A stretch of 64,000 nucleotides of DNA from Lates calcarifer. Its lineage: Eukaryota > Chordata > Actinopteri > Centropomidae. The notes beneath the pieces were generated by a model that saw only the letters and a list, made by a program, of their open reading frames with translations, was not told where the DNA came from and did no database searches. The translations under genes and the position numbers were made by a program. Positions 1 through 14,300 of this stretch are shown piece by piece; position 1 is the stretch's first letter; each line of letters starts with the position of its first letter. The stretch covers positions 23,303,504 through 23,367,503 of the forward strand of contig NC_066847.1 of NCBI RefSeq assembly GCF_001640805.2. Direction: 5' to 3'.

Positions 1-2257
1 AGGACAGTAAGTCCCTGAGGAGGTTACAGCACAGATGGAATTGAAACGGAGGACAGAAAAACTAAAAAGGAGAAGTATCACAAGAAAACAGAAAACATTC
101 TGAATCAGTAGTCAGCACGCACGTGAAGCTTGTAACTAAGTTTGTTCAAGCACTGTACTTGAGTCCACTACATTTGACAGCTTTCGCCACTAGTTACTTT
201 TCAAATTAAGATTTGACATTCAAAAAATCATATGATTCACTTATAAAGTACAACACGTTAAAGATTAAAAAACTGGTTCCCAAATGTTTGACTTCCAGTC
301 TCTTATAATGAAAACAGTGTTTACTTGGGGCCCCTTGTCAGATGTACATGAGTTGTTAGCAGTTCCACCAGACTGATTTCCCCTCTCATGTTTCTCAGAT
401 AGTTTTATTTAAATAATTGGCCCAAAGAGGTAAAAGGCAATATTAAAAAAAGAATAAGAATAAGAATTAATCCAAAAAAACTCTTCCTTACTACTCCATT
501 AATCATCTCTAAACCCCTCAGATTCATCTTGCGACTCTATGGAGGGCACCCAACCCACAGATGTAAAACTACTAGATTAAACTACGTTAAAATCATAGTT
601 AAGCATGGATGCAGTATCATAATCCAATACGCTGCATAAAAGATATCAGTCACGGGGGCACAGTTTTCTAAAGTATTATTGTCTTTGAATCTAAATGTGA
701 TTAAAGTACTTTTACTAAAGGTTAGTAAAGGGTCTGAACAATTCCACCACTGTACTGAATCTCACATTGTAGTATGTATAGTATGTTAGTGGTCACAGCA
801 GTGTGTGCTGTCTTCTAAATGCTGCAGCAGAATGTTTTATTGTTTTAAACTGCAGTGAAGACACGGGCAAAATGACAGTGCTGCCCTCCAGCTTCATATG
901 CACTCAACTGTCTCAACCCTTTGTGCACAGAGAAAGAGATATCATTGTCACAGCGTAAATCACAGTCACATGGATTACTTATGACAGCTGTTTTGGAAGA
1001 GTGCGACATTTACAATGTACCGGAACAACTACAAAATGTTTAACTCTAACTCATAGTAAATGTCAGAATGGAGACTATCCAGACCTGAGACTTCCCAGAA
1101 CCAGACCTATATTGTGAGAGTCTCCCGTGTTGTGATAGGTGTTTCTGAGGCTTTTAGGTTTTAGTCAGCATAAATCCACTGTAACATTACGAGGGTAAAA
1201 TATTCATTTCCATATATCAATCAGTTCTGGTTCATATATGGTGAATTTGCTTAATATTTCAAAAACATTAACACTTTTAACACTTCTTCCATTTCCTTTG
1301 TCTTCCTCAAACACATTAATACAGAGAGGGTGACCATCTGACTGAGGCTGAATCAGCATTACAAAAGATCCTTTTCATTTTCAGATGAAAAAAACCTAAA
1401 AGAGAAAACATTTTAACTGAGACTCTGGCAACCCTGAGATAGGATTTTGTGCTTATTTCTTATCTCCTATTATTCCTTTGTGCCGTGGCACATCGTCTGC
1501 ATGGCGGCTGAGGGAGAAATCAATTCTGCCATGAAAAAAATCAAAACAAACAAGGTTTTTTCATAAAGAGATATAGTCTGAGAAAGATAGGAAGAAGATC
1601 AAGAGAGAGTGAGAGAGCATGGGAAAGAGTTTTTCTGAAGTGATAAAAGAAGAATATATGTATATATACATACAGTACACGTCAATTATGAACGCCTTTG
1701 CCAAAAGCCTTAATAAGCAACTCTGTCCTCCAGACTAACTCAATTCAAAAATAACAGTCGACTCAGCTGTTTGGCTCTTGCTTTAGCCTCAGGCCTGAAT
1801 CTCACATAACAGTCTCGCTCTGTACAGCACTCGCATGGACCATGGGGACTGGAGCTGCCACTGAATGGCCCAAAAAACTGTTAACAGTGTATAGTCAAAT
1901 GCTGAACCATTCACTGTCCTTTCACTGCCATTCAGAAACAAGTTTACCAGCAAGTGTCTGACATATTCATCAATATATTTCAACACTGGCAGAGGTTTGA
2001 TATAAAATTATGATACCCTTTTTATATTTTCTGTCTCTTGTCTGTATTGTGGTTACATAATTGATGCAGTTCATAAATTAACTGTGTCCTTATCTGATGT
2101 TCTCAGCCTGCTGCTCTCTCGCTGTCTGAGTGTCTCATGTGGTGCATTGTTCTGAGCCACTGTGACATTCACTTCTGTGATATTGACAGGAGAGGCTCAC
2201 GATGGGATTAGCACTTCAATTTCCCCGACAAATGTTTGTTCTGACAATTTCTTACAG
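1..2257 (+). other. 3' part of a ptpru intron
   Basis: AT-rich unique sequence leading to the acceptor at 2257. I find no FN3, Ig or MAM coding motif on either strand. A short AT palindromic stretch (around 1655-1680) and a GA-rich patch (about 1595-1620) are the only structure noted. Confidence 0.75.
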
Positions 2258-2367
2258 TTCCCGGAGGCATAGCACCGGAGTCGCTCACCTTCACCCCACT
2301 GGATGACATGATCTTCCTGAAGTGGGAGGAGCCCGTCGAGCCCAACGGCCTTATTACCCAATATGAG
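2258..2367 (+). CDS. ptpru: ptpru exon a: start of third fibronectin type III domain
   Basis: Acceptor cttacag ends at 2257 and donor gtgagc starts at 2368. Two bases finish a codon begun upstream, followed by 36 codons that include IFLKWEEP and PNGLITQYE. These are the B-strand Trp region and the C-C' region of an FN3 domain in the R2B ectodomain. The entry phase (one base carried in) suits the phase-1 introns that bound modules in this family. This is the first ptpru exon in the window. The preceding FN3 exons are not found in 1-2257. Confidence 0.93.
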
Positions 2368-5300
2368 GTGAGCCCAGAGAGACACCCTGCTGAATTACTC
2401 TGTTCTGTCACTGTAAAATATTTAAGGAAAAACCTCTGGTTATAACACGAGCAGAGTGTTTAGGTTGAGATTTAAAGTCCATTCTTGACCTTGGAAACAG
2501 TTGCTGACAAAATAATCTCACTACAAAGTCCAGTGAATAGCTGTTCCAGAGATTTATGTCATATTACACAGTCTTCCTGTGCTGATAAAAATTGCCCAGT
2601 TGTCACTGAATTGACCTTATGCTAGTGACCATGATAAGGAAAAATGGAAGACCAGACTCAAGACCTGGCACAACCCTGTTTGGAAGCTTAGTGTACATAC
2701 TTGGACCAGCAAGACTAGACTTGCCCTTTTAATATTACAAAAGAAAAGACTGAATGAGGATGAATCAATGCATTTTGTGAATGCAACATTATACTATACA
2801 ACTAATGTACTAGCTAACTATCTCCGCAGATTAAGTTGGAGCCAAAAAACATACTAACACCCATTCCTTAGACATTTGCTCTTGTGTTTATTCAGAGTTT
2901 TGAAATGCTTTTAAAAAATAGACTCAAACTCCTTGTATTCCGAGTATCTCCCCCATGCACACCTTTTTGAATGTGGAGAAATCCAAAGATATTCAGCCCT
3001 GCTGTGCCTGTTGCTGATTGGAAAGTCACTGTATGGGGAAAGGGGTTTAGCAAAAGCTTATTTGTAGAAGTTCAAATTTCTATTTTTCAGCTGAAAAAAA
3101 AAAAAAAAAAATGCATCTCAACTTTTAAGCCATCACAGATAAGAGGTCCATTGAGAGCACAGAAAGGTTGAAATTTGACCATCATGACAACTGGGCAAAC
3201 TCCATCTAGTGAGGAAGATGGATGATCTGATACAGAGCTCCAGCACAGCTACTAAATGGACCTTGTGGTCAGATTGTTTGGTCAGCTAGATATTTTGGGT
3301 TTTCAGCAGGTGTTTGTACAGTGTGTTGCTTGTGCGCTTTATTTTTTTTAACCGGAGCCCAAATTCAGCACCAGCACATCCACTAACACCATCGACTCAA
3401 TATGTATGGCAGCACACAGATAATCTCAGGCAACACTGCAACATTTTAGCATTTTCCTGAAAATTAAATGTGCCTGCACCTTTTGGTATTTTCATGCCCA
3501 GTGCAAAAAAATACTTCCCTCCCTTTTTTGGGGAGCTATTTATTTCAAGTGCCACTGTAATTGGCACAGTACACGTATGTGCACTGTTTGATTGCAGATA
3601 GCAGCGAGACTTGAGATATGCTTTCACTGACCTGGTCTTGTCCTGTTAAAACAGAACCCAGCGTCATTATTTAATAACTCCCATGCATGTGCTGTTCTGT
3701 AGCTTCTCCATCGAGTGGATAATGATTTTAGATTTACTGTATACCCTGTGTCTGTGGCATCAGTAGGCCTGCCTACCTATCCTCACTCCTTCTTTCCTTG
3801 GCCTCTCTTGCAATGTCGCCTCAAGGATATTATTAAATAGGATTTGTGGTTTGACATATAAAGTGGGTGCTGCACAGGGTTTTTTACTTTGTAGTGTGTT
3901 GATCTCCCTCGACCGACGGAGAAAGCCTTTATACAGAGCTGTAGAAATCCTCTTCATTTCTCCCAGATTAAACCATTGACCACTCCTGCCTGAGCCCATC
4001 GACCGCCATGCTGTCCTGCAAGTCCCCCCCTCAATGCTCTGTGCACTGTTGGGCATCTTTTATGTCTGACTTTGTAGAGGAAACACAGAGGTCTGTCTGT
4101 GTTTAGTCACTGGAATGGCTCATAATTCTATCTTCACACTAAGGAGGCATGAGCAGGCATTAAGCTCTTACAATAACCGGGACTGCCCTTTTTGGTTTGG
4201 CTTGAGTGTCATCTTTAGTGTGTGTGCTGTGCGCGTGTGCTGTAATACATGCATATACAGTACAGAGCAAGCGTGTGTGTGCTTGTACCTTCAATGAAGT
4301 GGATCTCCTCTGGCTCTAACGTATATCTAATACACTCACCCTTGTCTGATTGCAGTAAGGTCATCTCCTGTAGCTCTTCACTCTTTGAAAGAGTATAAGT
4401 GGAAATTCTCATGAGAGTGCTGTGCAGGCGAGGCAAATCACCTCTTGAGGAAAAACTTTTAAAAAGATTTCACTTTTAAAGGACACTTGTGCACTACAGT
4501 TTTTGAGTGTTAGTAACAGTTAATTGAACTCATAAACACTACAGCAGTATTGATTTAAACACTTGAATATGCTTTTTTTTTTTTTTTTTTACTGTGAGGT
4601 GTCCTCAGTCTGTGGCCTTTATTATGCATCGCAGTCAGAAAATCATTCACCACTCACAGTACTTCCTGAAAATCTCCAGGTTGCTTGTGTGACTTTGACT
4701 TAACAGTGCCAATGCCAATCAGGTCCTATTCATCTAAAACTATAAACCCACATGAGCAATTAGTACACTGCAAATTAATGTCTGAGTGAATGAATCATAT
4801 CAATCAGACATTCAAGTAACTTCTTTTGACAGAGCCACTTGTGCATCGAGTTAATGACCTATAAAACTCTAAAATTAAGCTCTCACTTATAACAAAGCAT
4901 AAAATAAGCTCTAAGGTCACTCTGGTTTTTATGTTACCCTGAGACCATCTTTTTTTTTTTTTTTCTTTTATCATCACATCAGATCAGTTACCAAAGTATT
5001 GAGTCGTCTGATCCAGGCATCAACGTGCCGGGACCTAGAAGAACGGTGTCGAAGCTGAAGAATGAGACCTATCACATGTTCTCCAACCTCCACCCTGGAA
5101 CAACTTACCTAATCTCCGTCCGAGCCCGTACAGCCAAGGGCTTCGGGCAGACCGCCCTCACGGAAATCACCACCAACATCTCAGGTATTATCACCGCTGA
5201 CTAACCGAAGCGAGGTGGGGAGTGCGAAAAACAAAAGCAGCCGTAAAAATCATAAAGCAGGAGTGGTAATGGGCGGCCTCTCTGTGTAGGGGCTGCTCTC

Positions 5301-8300
5301 TGTGCCATCACTGATGCGGCATGCAGGTACAACACTAGACTTCACCCACTGCGTGCTATAATTAGGATCCGGGTTTCCTCTCTCTCTCTCTTTCTCTCTT
5401 GACCTCGGTATTTTTTCCTCTCTAGCAGAGGCAAAAACTACTGCTCCCACAGTGTAAGAGCTATTTTCCATTGCCTCTCTACAATGGTGACAAACTGTCA
5501 TCTCACGGTTCTCAAGACATAAATTAACTCATAGGAAGCAGAGAAACACCACAGAGGGGACACTGCTGTATGTTATGTATAAAGAAAGATGCAGTACATT
5601 CGTGGGACCAGAATGTCACTTCTGAGAGTCTCAGAGCTTATTACTGGTGATAGAAATCCAGCCTTGGTGTTTCTCTTTCCTTTTAATGATGCATTTGTGC
5701 TTGTTAAGGGATGGGATTACACCTCTTAGGAACGCACAGCACAGCCACTCCCACCCTGTCTCGCTCACACATTTCCTCTCTCTCTCGCTCTCTCTGCCCC
5801 TATCTCTTTACAGAGAAGCCCGGTTTGTTTAATTATAGATTTAGTGCACAATCACTGCTTACTGGCTGTATGTCAGACAGAGCGCTGGCACATAGCCAGA
5901 CCGCAGATAGACTCCAAAAGTCTTTGCAGATCATCCTCAACCTCCTCCACTGGCCCATGGTGCAGAACATTCACTTACACTGAGCGTCTCTCAAATCTGC
6001 ACTGACAGCTAGCAAACACTGAACACCTTCAACAGCTACTACTGTCAGCATCTTCAAGCAATACCCACCGCAGAGTATCCAACTACACACACACACACGC
6101 GCGCGCGCACAGGCATATGCATATGGACGTGTGCGCCGTCGTGGCTGATACACAATCATCCTTCAAACAGACTCCATCTGGCAGCAGGCATCAAACCCTC
6201 TTTTAGTTCTACAAACCACAACAGACCTTTAATGTCAACAAATGCACATTCACTTTTCCTTAATGCCTCACCTTAATTGATGTCAGCTCTTTTCTGCTGC
6301 GGTATTAGCAAAACCGCTTTTTAATATGATAATCATCGATTCCTCATAAATAGTTTGCTCTCCTCTCCCCTCACTAATTGACTACTGATATTAAAGAGAA
6401 ATGTGCCGCCACATCTCCGGGGAGGGGCGCGACTTTAGCCAAATCCTTTCAAATGAGAAACCCATTCAATTTAGCCTCACTCCCCATGACTTTTAATTGG
6501 ACTTGTATCTGAGACAACTAGAACGGAAATTCAAACAGTGTACCGAATATGAGGAAATGGGTATTGGGTATATTAGCACTGTTAGCCATTTATGCGGAGA
6601 AAGGGATGGCTCTTTGCTAAAATTAAATGGTCTGTCAGTTTCATGAGACACTGAGGGGCTGAACACGTTTATGTGGAGGGAGACAGAGGGAGAGACTGAG
6701 TTTAAACTGAATTAAGGTGGCCTGAAATAGCACTGGGTAAGGCCAGATGTGTGTTTGTGTGTGTGCATGTGGCTTAATTATTTCTGACATGTAAACTCAG
6801 AGTGTTTCTGTGTGTCCTCAGCTCCCACATTTGATTATGGTGACATGCCGTCCCCCCTGAGTGAGACAGAGAGCACAATTACTGTCCTGCTGCGCCCTGC
6901 CCAAGGCAGAGGGGCACCTGTCAGGTGAGGAAAAGATTTCAAATGTGTGTATCACATTTTTTTTTTTAAACATCAAACACAGCTTATTAAATGTGCCCAT
7001 CCACCCTGTGTCCAGCACATACCAGGTGGTGGTTGAGGAAGAGACTGTGAAGAAGGTGAAGAGGGAGCTGGGGCTTCAGGAGTGCTTCCCCTTGCCTATG
7101 TCCCACGGTGAGGCCCAGGCCCGGGGCACACCACACTACTACACAGCCGAGCTGCCACCCAGCAGTCTTCCGGAGGCCAGTCCCTTCACCGTGGGCGACA
7201 ATCACACGTACAACGGCTACTGGAACAGCCCTCTGGACCCACGCAAGAGCTACCTCGTCTACTTCCAAGCTATGAGCAACTTCAGAGGGGTGAGTGATTG
7301 TGAAGGCCTAGCAGTGGCATGGCAGATCTGCCAACGCTTGATCCTCAAGCTTTAGACATTAGTATTCAGGGTAATTCTGTGCCAGTGATGAGTGCTGTTA
7401 ATGAGTATCTGTATTTATGAATGCTGTGGTTGACACTGTAGGACGGTTGACATTGTCTGGGCTCACAACCTTTGAAAGGGTATTTATGCTGTGAAAGGGG
7501 TTATTGGATGGAAACATATTCAGCTGGCAGTGTAACTCCTTGGACATTATGTATGTTTATATCTTACTGCTTTGATTCTTTGCAAACAAAGGATGTCTGA
7601 GACAGGGAATTACTTGCATGCATTACTTACAGCTAGCAAAGCTGTGATTAGCTGGAATTACTCGGTGTCAACAATGTACTTCACTTCACTTCATTGATCT
7701 TTCATTTTCGGTCCTTCTCCTATTTTGTCCTGCTCTTTTCTTTTCTGTCCTGTTACCTTGTGTCCTTCATTCAGCAGCTCTTTCATTATTGTCCTTATAT
7801 TCTCCTCTCTTTCTTTACTCAGTTAATCAGTTTAGCATCTTTCTGCAGTCGTATCCACTTAACAAAAAATCTCTTATCTGGGAAAACACCGTGTTATTCC
7901 ACACTGTTGTGTTTCCATCCATTTCACCGTTCTTGAGCGCACAAAGCCCTGTAGTCTCCAGTCATACCCAGAGGATGCCACATTACCTTTCCAAATTCCA
8001 TTACAGGAAGAGCTGCTACCTGGGTGAGGCAATTACTTAAAGATAATTGGGCACAGGTGCAGATGATCGGAGGTAGAAAGCTGCTGCTTTCATATTCACA
8101 GACTGTGGCAATGTAGCTGGGAAATGTTGCCGTGGATAATGCGGCACTCTGTGATCATCAGCTGGGAATAAATACATGCAAGCTTCGTTATGGGTCTGTT
8201 TGGCTTTTTGAGCTGGTACTTTGTGATCACGTCACTTTTTTTTCTTTTCACCAGTCTTTTTTTTTTTTGCACTGGACGTTTCTGTATTATAAAGTCCTGT

Positions 8301-11300
8301 GAACAGAGCAGGGTGGCTCATCCCCACCAGTAGCATCTTTTTCCAACCCAATGGAGAAACACACGGAGGGAGTGCAGTGTGAGCACTTCACACAACTAGG
8401 CTACTAAGCATGGGATTAGATAGGGGAGGCCTGGCTTTACCGGCGGATGGGATTAGGTTTTGTTTTGGCTGGCAGGGGGCCAGCATCTATGACCCACAAT
8501 AAGAGGAGAACAGTGCCAGATCACACAGCCAGCACTGTCCCCAGTTTTTCGCTGAAACGCCGTCACATGGAGATACAGTAGCAGTCAGAGAACTGTTGAA
8601 ATGTGGGCATCTATCTTGCATTAGTGCTGCAGGACTGAAACAATTTGTCTTAAAAGAACAACTACATGCTGGGAGGGCAGCAACTTAATTTCCAGTTTTA
8701 ATGGAAAATGTACTAAATGTAATCCTGCAAACACATAATTACAGACTCAGCTTGATTCTTGCGTCAATATTTCAGACATTAGGCCTTTGTCGATGCAAAG
8801 CCTTTGTTGTGGGTTTGTTGTTTCCTCTTTTTAAGCACATGAAGTTTCTTTTTTAGTTAGGATGTCAGCTACAAAGCTTGTGATTAAGCTCAATTAAATC
8901 AGTTCAGTACAGTTGAGGGGCAGCTTGTTGCTGGGCATATAACCCATTAACAGCAAAACTCAGAAGACATGTCACAGCAGGGCAATGACAACATGAACTG
9001 ACACATGGGGACTGCAGCAGAAAAAGTGCTAATTACATAAAGTAAAATACAATAAAGGAGCCAAACATAGCAGCAATTCTAAGTAACAGACCAACAAATA
9101 AGATGACACTGATGCTTTCTTATCAACAGAGTTGTTGCTTTTCACTTTACAAATCTTTTGACAGTGGTCAAAAAAACCACACAAAAAATATTCATGCAGT
9201 TGGTATATGGACTGGAACGGTAAAGCAACTGCTAAATGTGTTTTGTGCTATTTTGTATTTTCTTTTGTATTTTGTCCGTCTGCTTATCCTCCATGTGCAA
9301 TTATGAATCTCAGGCCTTTTACGTTTTAGCACTGTGCTCACTCCGTCACAAAACATTTTGGCCTAAAAGGAGAATTTTAATGTACTAAATTTTTTTTTTT
9401 TTTTTCAGAAGCACAAATCCATTCAGAATGTGAATGTACTGTGGGATACATTATGGTGGTTTTTATGCCGTGTACAGGAGAGCATAATTACCTTATGCCC
9501 ACTCATTTTAGAAGAAGGAAAAAAGTGTATCTGCTCTTGAACTAAAAGGGTAGCTGGCAGTGAAAGCAGTTCTCTCCAAAGAGTGAAACATCAGAAAACA
9601 GAAAACATATTTACTTGGATAAAACAATTGCTGATAAGGGTTTCTGCATATGGAAGAGGTGATAAAGTTGTCATGTTTGGCAATCACTTTAAGTATTTAC
9701 ACCCTAAACACCTTATTAAAATGTAAACTGAATTGTCAGCCTGCCCATGTTATCATTTAATTGTACAGCATAATAAGTCAGGGTCTGTGTGGTCTGTTTA
9801 AGTTTGTGTTTGCTTTTCATGTCTTTGGTGCAGGGCAGCATTGCACCTAATCCTCGACAACAGAGGCAACAATGGGGATCATTTGAACAGTATATGGGAC
9901 CCATAATATTTGGCATTTACCCATGCTAATTATCTGGAGAGTGGCTGTCAGGCCTCTCTAATTGCTTTGATTGATCCATCTAAAGAGGTGCTTGAAAGAC
10001 TGTGGACACAGATTGTAGCTTTGCATGCCACAGCATAACCATTTATAACATCTCCCAACTTCTCACGCACACACATACACACATGCTGTAAACCTTGAGT
10101 GTGTGCTGTGTTGTGTGTTGCCATTTGTGTTCTGTATTTAAAACTGCCAGCAGCCACCAACCCCTCTGGCGTGACTGGCACAGCACGGCCAGACGTGTGA
10201 TGTGTGTCTCACAATATGGAGCTTGCCAATTAATTCTTCTGCTGAGTCGGCAACACAATGATTCAGATGTGCGTGTTATAGAATCTGCGTCTATCCATCA
10301 CAACAAACTTTTTTTTTTTTTTTTTAAATCATTGACAGCAAATAGATGTAAATGTGCTCCGTCTTAATTTGGCAAAGCTTGTAATGATTGAATGAACTAT
10401 TTCAAATGCTTCCTCCATAAAGGGGGCAGGTTCAGATGAATCTGCTTTTTCTGATGGAAAATGTTTCCTGTAATTGAGTCAATCCCTCAAAAGCTCAAAG
10501 TCACCAGTCAGCATTTCTTAAGACACATACACAAGGAATGAACCAGGGATTCACTTTTGAACAATCTGATAAATGATTATTAATTTAAAATAGTAGATGT
10601 ACACTGTGGAGCATCAATAGAACTTAAGCAATGCAAAGGGCAATACTACTACTCAACTTGAAGCGCAGGTTTTCACCCACATTTAAAATGTATTACACCA
10701 AAATCTATACACATATTTAACAAGGATTCGAGAATTAGATTTTTAGCCATGCTAATGCGATCATTAATTAATTTAATTTTAATCAATTAATTTGCTCAAT
10801 ACTTTGGTTTATGACCAAATACCTTCAACATTTATTCACAGACACAGACATTCACATCAACCACACATGTACCTTGTGTTATTTGCAAAAGTTTGCATGC
10901 CTGCAGACTGCACTATAATGTTGAACATAGTAAACATTATGATTACATAGTACAAGCAAATTAGCACTGTCATTGTGAGTATGTTAGCATGGTAATGTTA
11001 GTATTTTGCTCAAGGCACCACTGTGCATAAGTACAGCCTCACAGGGCTGCCAGCATGGCTATAGACTCTTGTCTTTTGTCCAGTGGTAGTAAGACATGTT
11101 TTGTTACAGTTAGGACTACTTGTATTTATATACAGTGGAAAGAAATGATGGTTTGCCACATTCTGAACTAAATGAAATGAAAAGATCATATTCTGCTACA
11201 AGGGATGGCTACTGGCTACATTGCAATGTTTACTATGTTTTCTTTTTAAATCAGTTGCCCTAACCTTTGACTCTAAATTATTGACAGATGTAGAAAAAAA

Positions 11301-14300
11301 ATCAGACAAAGTCATATTACATTAAAACATGGACACAATGTTAGGTGATGTCATGTAAATAGAATGTATCTTCTGAATAAGCTTGCCATATACAAGTACA
11401 CACGATCCGGTGTGTTTACCTCTTTCTTGTCTCCATTATAAATAAAAGAGGACAAAATAAGTCTTAAATGCCTTTTCCCACTGGTAAACATACAGTCTGT
11501 TATTTACTGAATATGTGCCCTTGATTTTCATGGAAGTAAAATGACAGTCTATTTGACAGACATCATGTTTGTCTACCGTTTCGGTCTGTATTTTCAGTTC
11601 AAACTATCAGGTTAAGAACTTGTTTAAGTGTCTGTCACCCTGAAATGGATTTTCAATTTAAAAAAAAAAAAAGAAAAGCAATTTAACTAGAGTTTGAGGA
11701 AAGCACTTTTTGCTCATTTCCGAATGGGCAAATTTGCATGATTGTCCCATAATGCCTGAATTAGCATCTGTAAATCTTAATTTGATAATGCATCTCCTCC
11801 AAGAGGTGGCAGGATAGAATTGGATTACAGTCTTGGATCTCATTAGTGCCGTTTGACAAAGGTCCTTTTCATAACACTGCGATGTCATCAACTGAAATTT
11901 GAATAAAATTAATTCCTTTTCATAGTGGTGCATTGGTGTGAAACCCTCCTCTTAATTACGCTCTCTGCCTTTCAACTCTCATCTTTTCTCCTTCAGCAAG
12001 AATTTCTAATCTTCTCAAACACTTCACCACTGCTCTCAGATTGTAGATAGTTTGTAATCTTGTGTCATCAATAGGACACATAACTCAGAGGTATTTTGTC
12101 CTTTTCCTTGTCTGAATAATTTCCCCAGTAGTCTATCTGTGTCTCCATCATAAACCAAATTATGCATTTTTTAAGAGAAGAGTATTGCAACCCACTTATG
12201 TTTAGTAATTTAAACAGAGAGTAGAAACAGTCGTGAAGGGTGACAGTAATGTGATTCCAGATGTGGTACAGAGTTACCTCAAGTGTCCGCTGGGGAGTAA
12301 ATATCACATTTTAATATTCATTCAGAATGTGTGTTTTATCTGTTTGTTGTAGTCTTATTTTCAACATGATATATATATGTGTCTCAGCTCAGTGCTTCAA
12401 GTCATACCCTTTTCTTTTATCACATCTCCTTTATGCAAAATGCAAAGCAACGTCCTCCCCTCTGATGTCTGTTTTTTCGTTCTCTTTCAGGAATCCAGAA
12501 TAAACTGCATCCGCATCGCTCGCAAAGGTAATGCAACATGAATATTTCTCCTCCTACAAATGCTGTGACCTTGAATACATTTTCCTGCATCATTTCTGAC
12601 TGCTCTGCAACAGTGTTTGCTTTCTCCTCGTTCTGAGATTAGAAATTAAGGGTGTAATTGCAGTGGCGTGGTTTTACTTTAGTCCACGCCGCGCCGTTCG
12701 TCCACCTCTCTCTCCCAAGTACAAAGGTGGGGGTCTGGACAAATTCTCTCTGACGGTCCTGGTTGTTTAGCGGTGGGCCTCAGAGAAAAGGGCAACAAGC
12801 AGGGAGGGATTAGAGGTCAGGCTTTCATCCTGTTTGTTTGGGGGGGCAGACGCTGAGACACACTATATCAAAGGCAGTCTCTTTGTTCCCATCAGCAGCC
12901 CACTAGACAGCTACATCTGAGGGCTTTGACCTCAGCGCGGTCCAGAAGGGTCCTCCAGATCAAAACTTCCAGATGGAGCTACCTTGGCCTATCAGTATGA
13001 GAAAGCCCTGCCCCCCCCCCAACCTCCTCCTCCCCTCTCTGTAGCTCAGCTTTTGGATACAAAGGGACATGAAAAGGGCAGAGAAATTGACTCTAAGTCC
13101 TGATGGCAGGAGAGCCCCTGTGCCATAGTACACTGTCAGATCATGGTGAATAAAAGTCATGTATTTATAGTTTTCATAGCACCGCTACAGTAAGCAGAGC
13201 CTTGCAAGTAAATTGACTTGGCGGGGTGTCTTTTTTTGTGGTGAAGGCCTCTTTTTGTGAGTGAAAAAAGAAAAGAGATGAGGCTCTCCTCAAGCATAAA
13301 GCCAAAAGGCAAGGCCAGCCATTTCAGCTCAGCGTCTCACTCCATCTGCCCCACACAGACACCCAGTTGGGCATTGATTAATTATGCTTTCTCACAGCAA
13401 TGGGCTTTTCACTGCACTTGCCTCTTTTCTTTCACACTAAGCAAAGAAAGAGCGAAAGAAAGAAACGGACAATGGAGCTGTAACAGTTAAAATGATTTGA
13501 TTTTATCATGTAAGAAAGCTAGATATTAACTATGAAATAAAAACAGAGACAACAGGAGGGAATATAAGAGAAGAAGAGGTGAGAAAAATGTCAGCATTAC
13601 ATCATCCACATGCAGGATGATGTAACTGGGGAAAAAAAAAAAACAGCCCTGGAAGGCAAATTGATAGGAAAAAAATTCTCAGGGTGATTTCCAATTTCAA
13701 GGTGTGACAGGTCAGAGGGTTTTTTGTTGCTGTTTGAGATCTCTGTGATCCCTCTACCATTAACATAGCCTCTGCATCATCGCTTCCTAAGCCGTTATTA
13801 TCATGCAGCCCATCACAAGTAAAGTGGAGGCAAATGATTCTGGCTTGGATAACAAAGCTGAAGATTACATTTCAACTTCCAGGTGACAGTTTAATTAAGG
13901 ATCCTCTGGCAGGCTCAACACAACAATAGACTTCCATTTCTCCTCTAAGTGCCAATTTCCACCACCGGGCAGCTGGCAGGTGCACGGATTCATGTGGAAA
14001 TCTATTTCATGCTTGTGTTTGGCTTAATAGAAATTTTGTGGCTAAATGTGGCAAAACCGCCTTATCTGTCTAAAATGTCAGGAAGCTGAAATTGATTTTT
14101 CACCTCCTCATATACATTTTTTTAGCCAGCATAAAGTACCCCTGTATTTCATATGTCGATGTAATTTTAAATGAAGTCGCAGCACAAAATAAACAGCAAG
14201 TGCTGAGTTTGTGGCTGAGACTGTTGAATGTAGCACCCACAGATGGGCTGAAATCTTTTGTTATTTTCACTTACAGTAGCTCACAAACACAAAGGCATCT

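Noticed and set aside
6861..7355. 164-codon open frame across exons c and d
   Set aside because: It reads exon c in the wrong frame, runs through the 91-nt intron and only then enters the exon-d frame. The spliced FN3 reading is clearly the real one.
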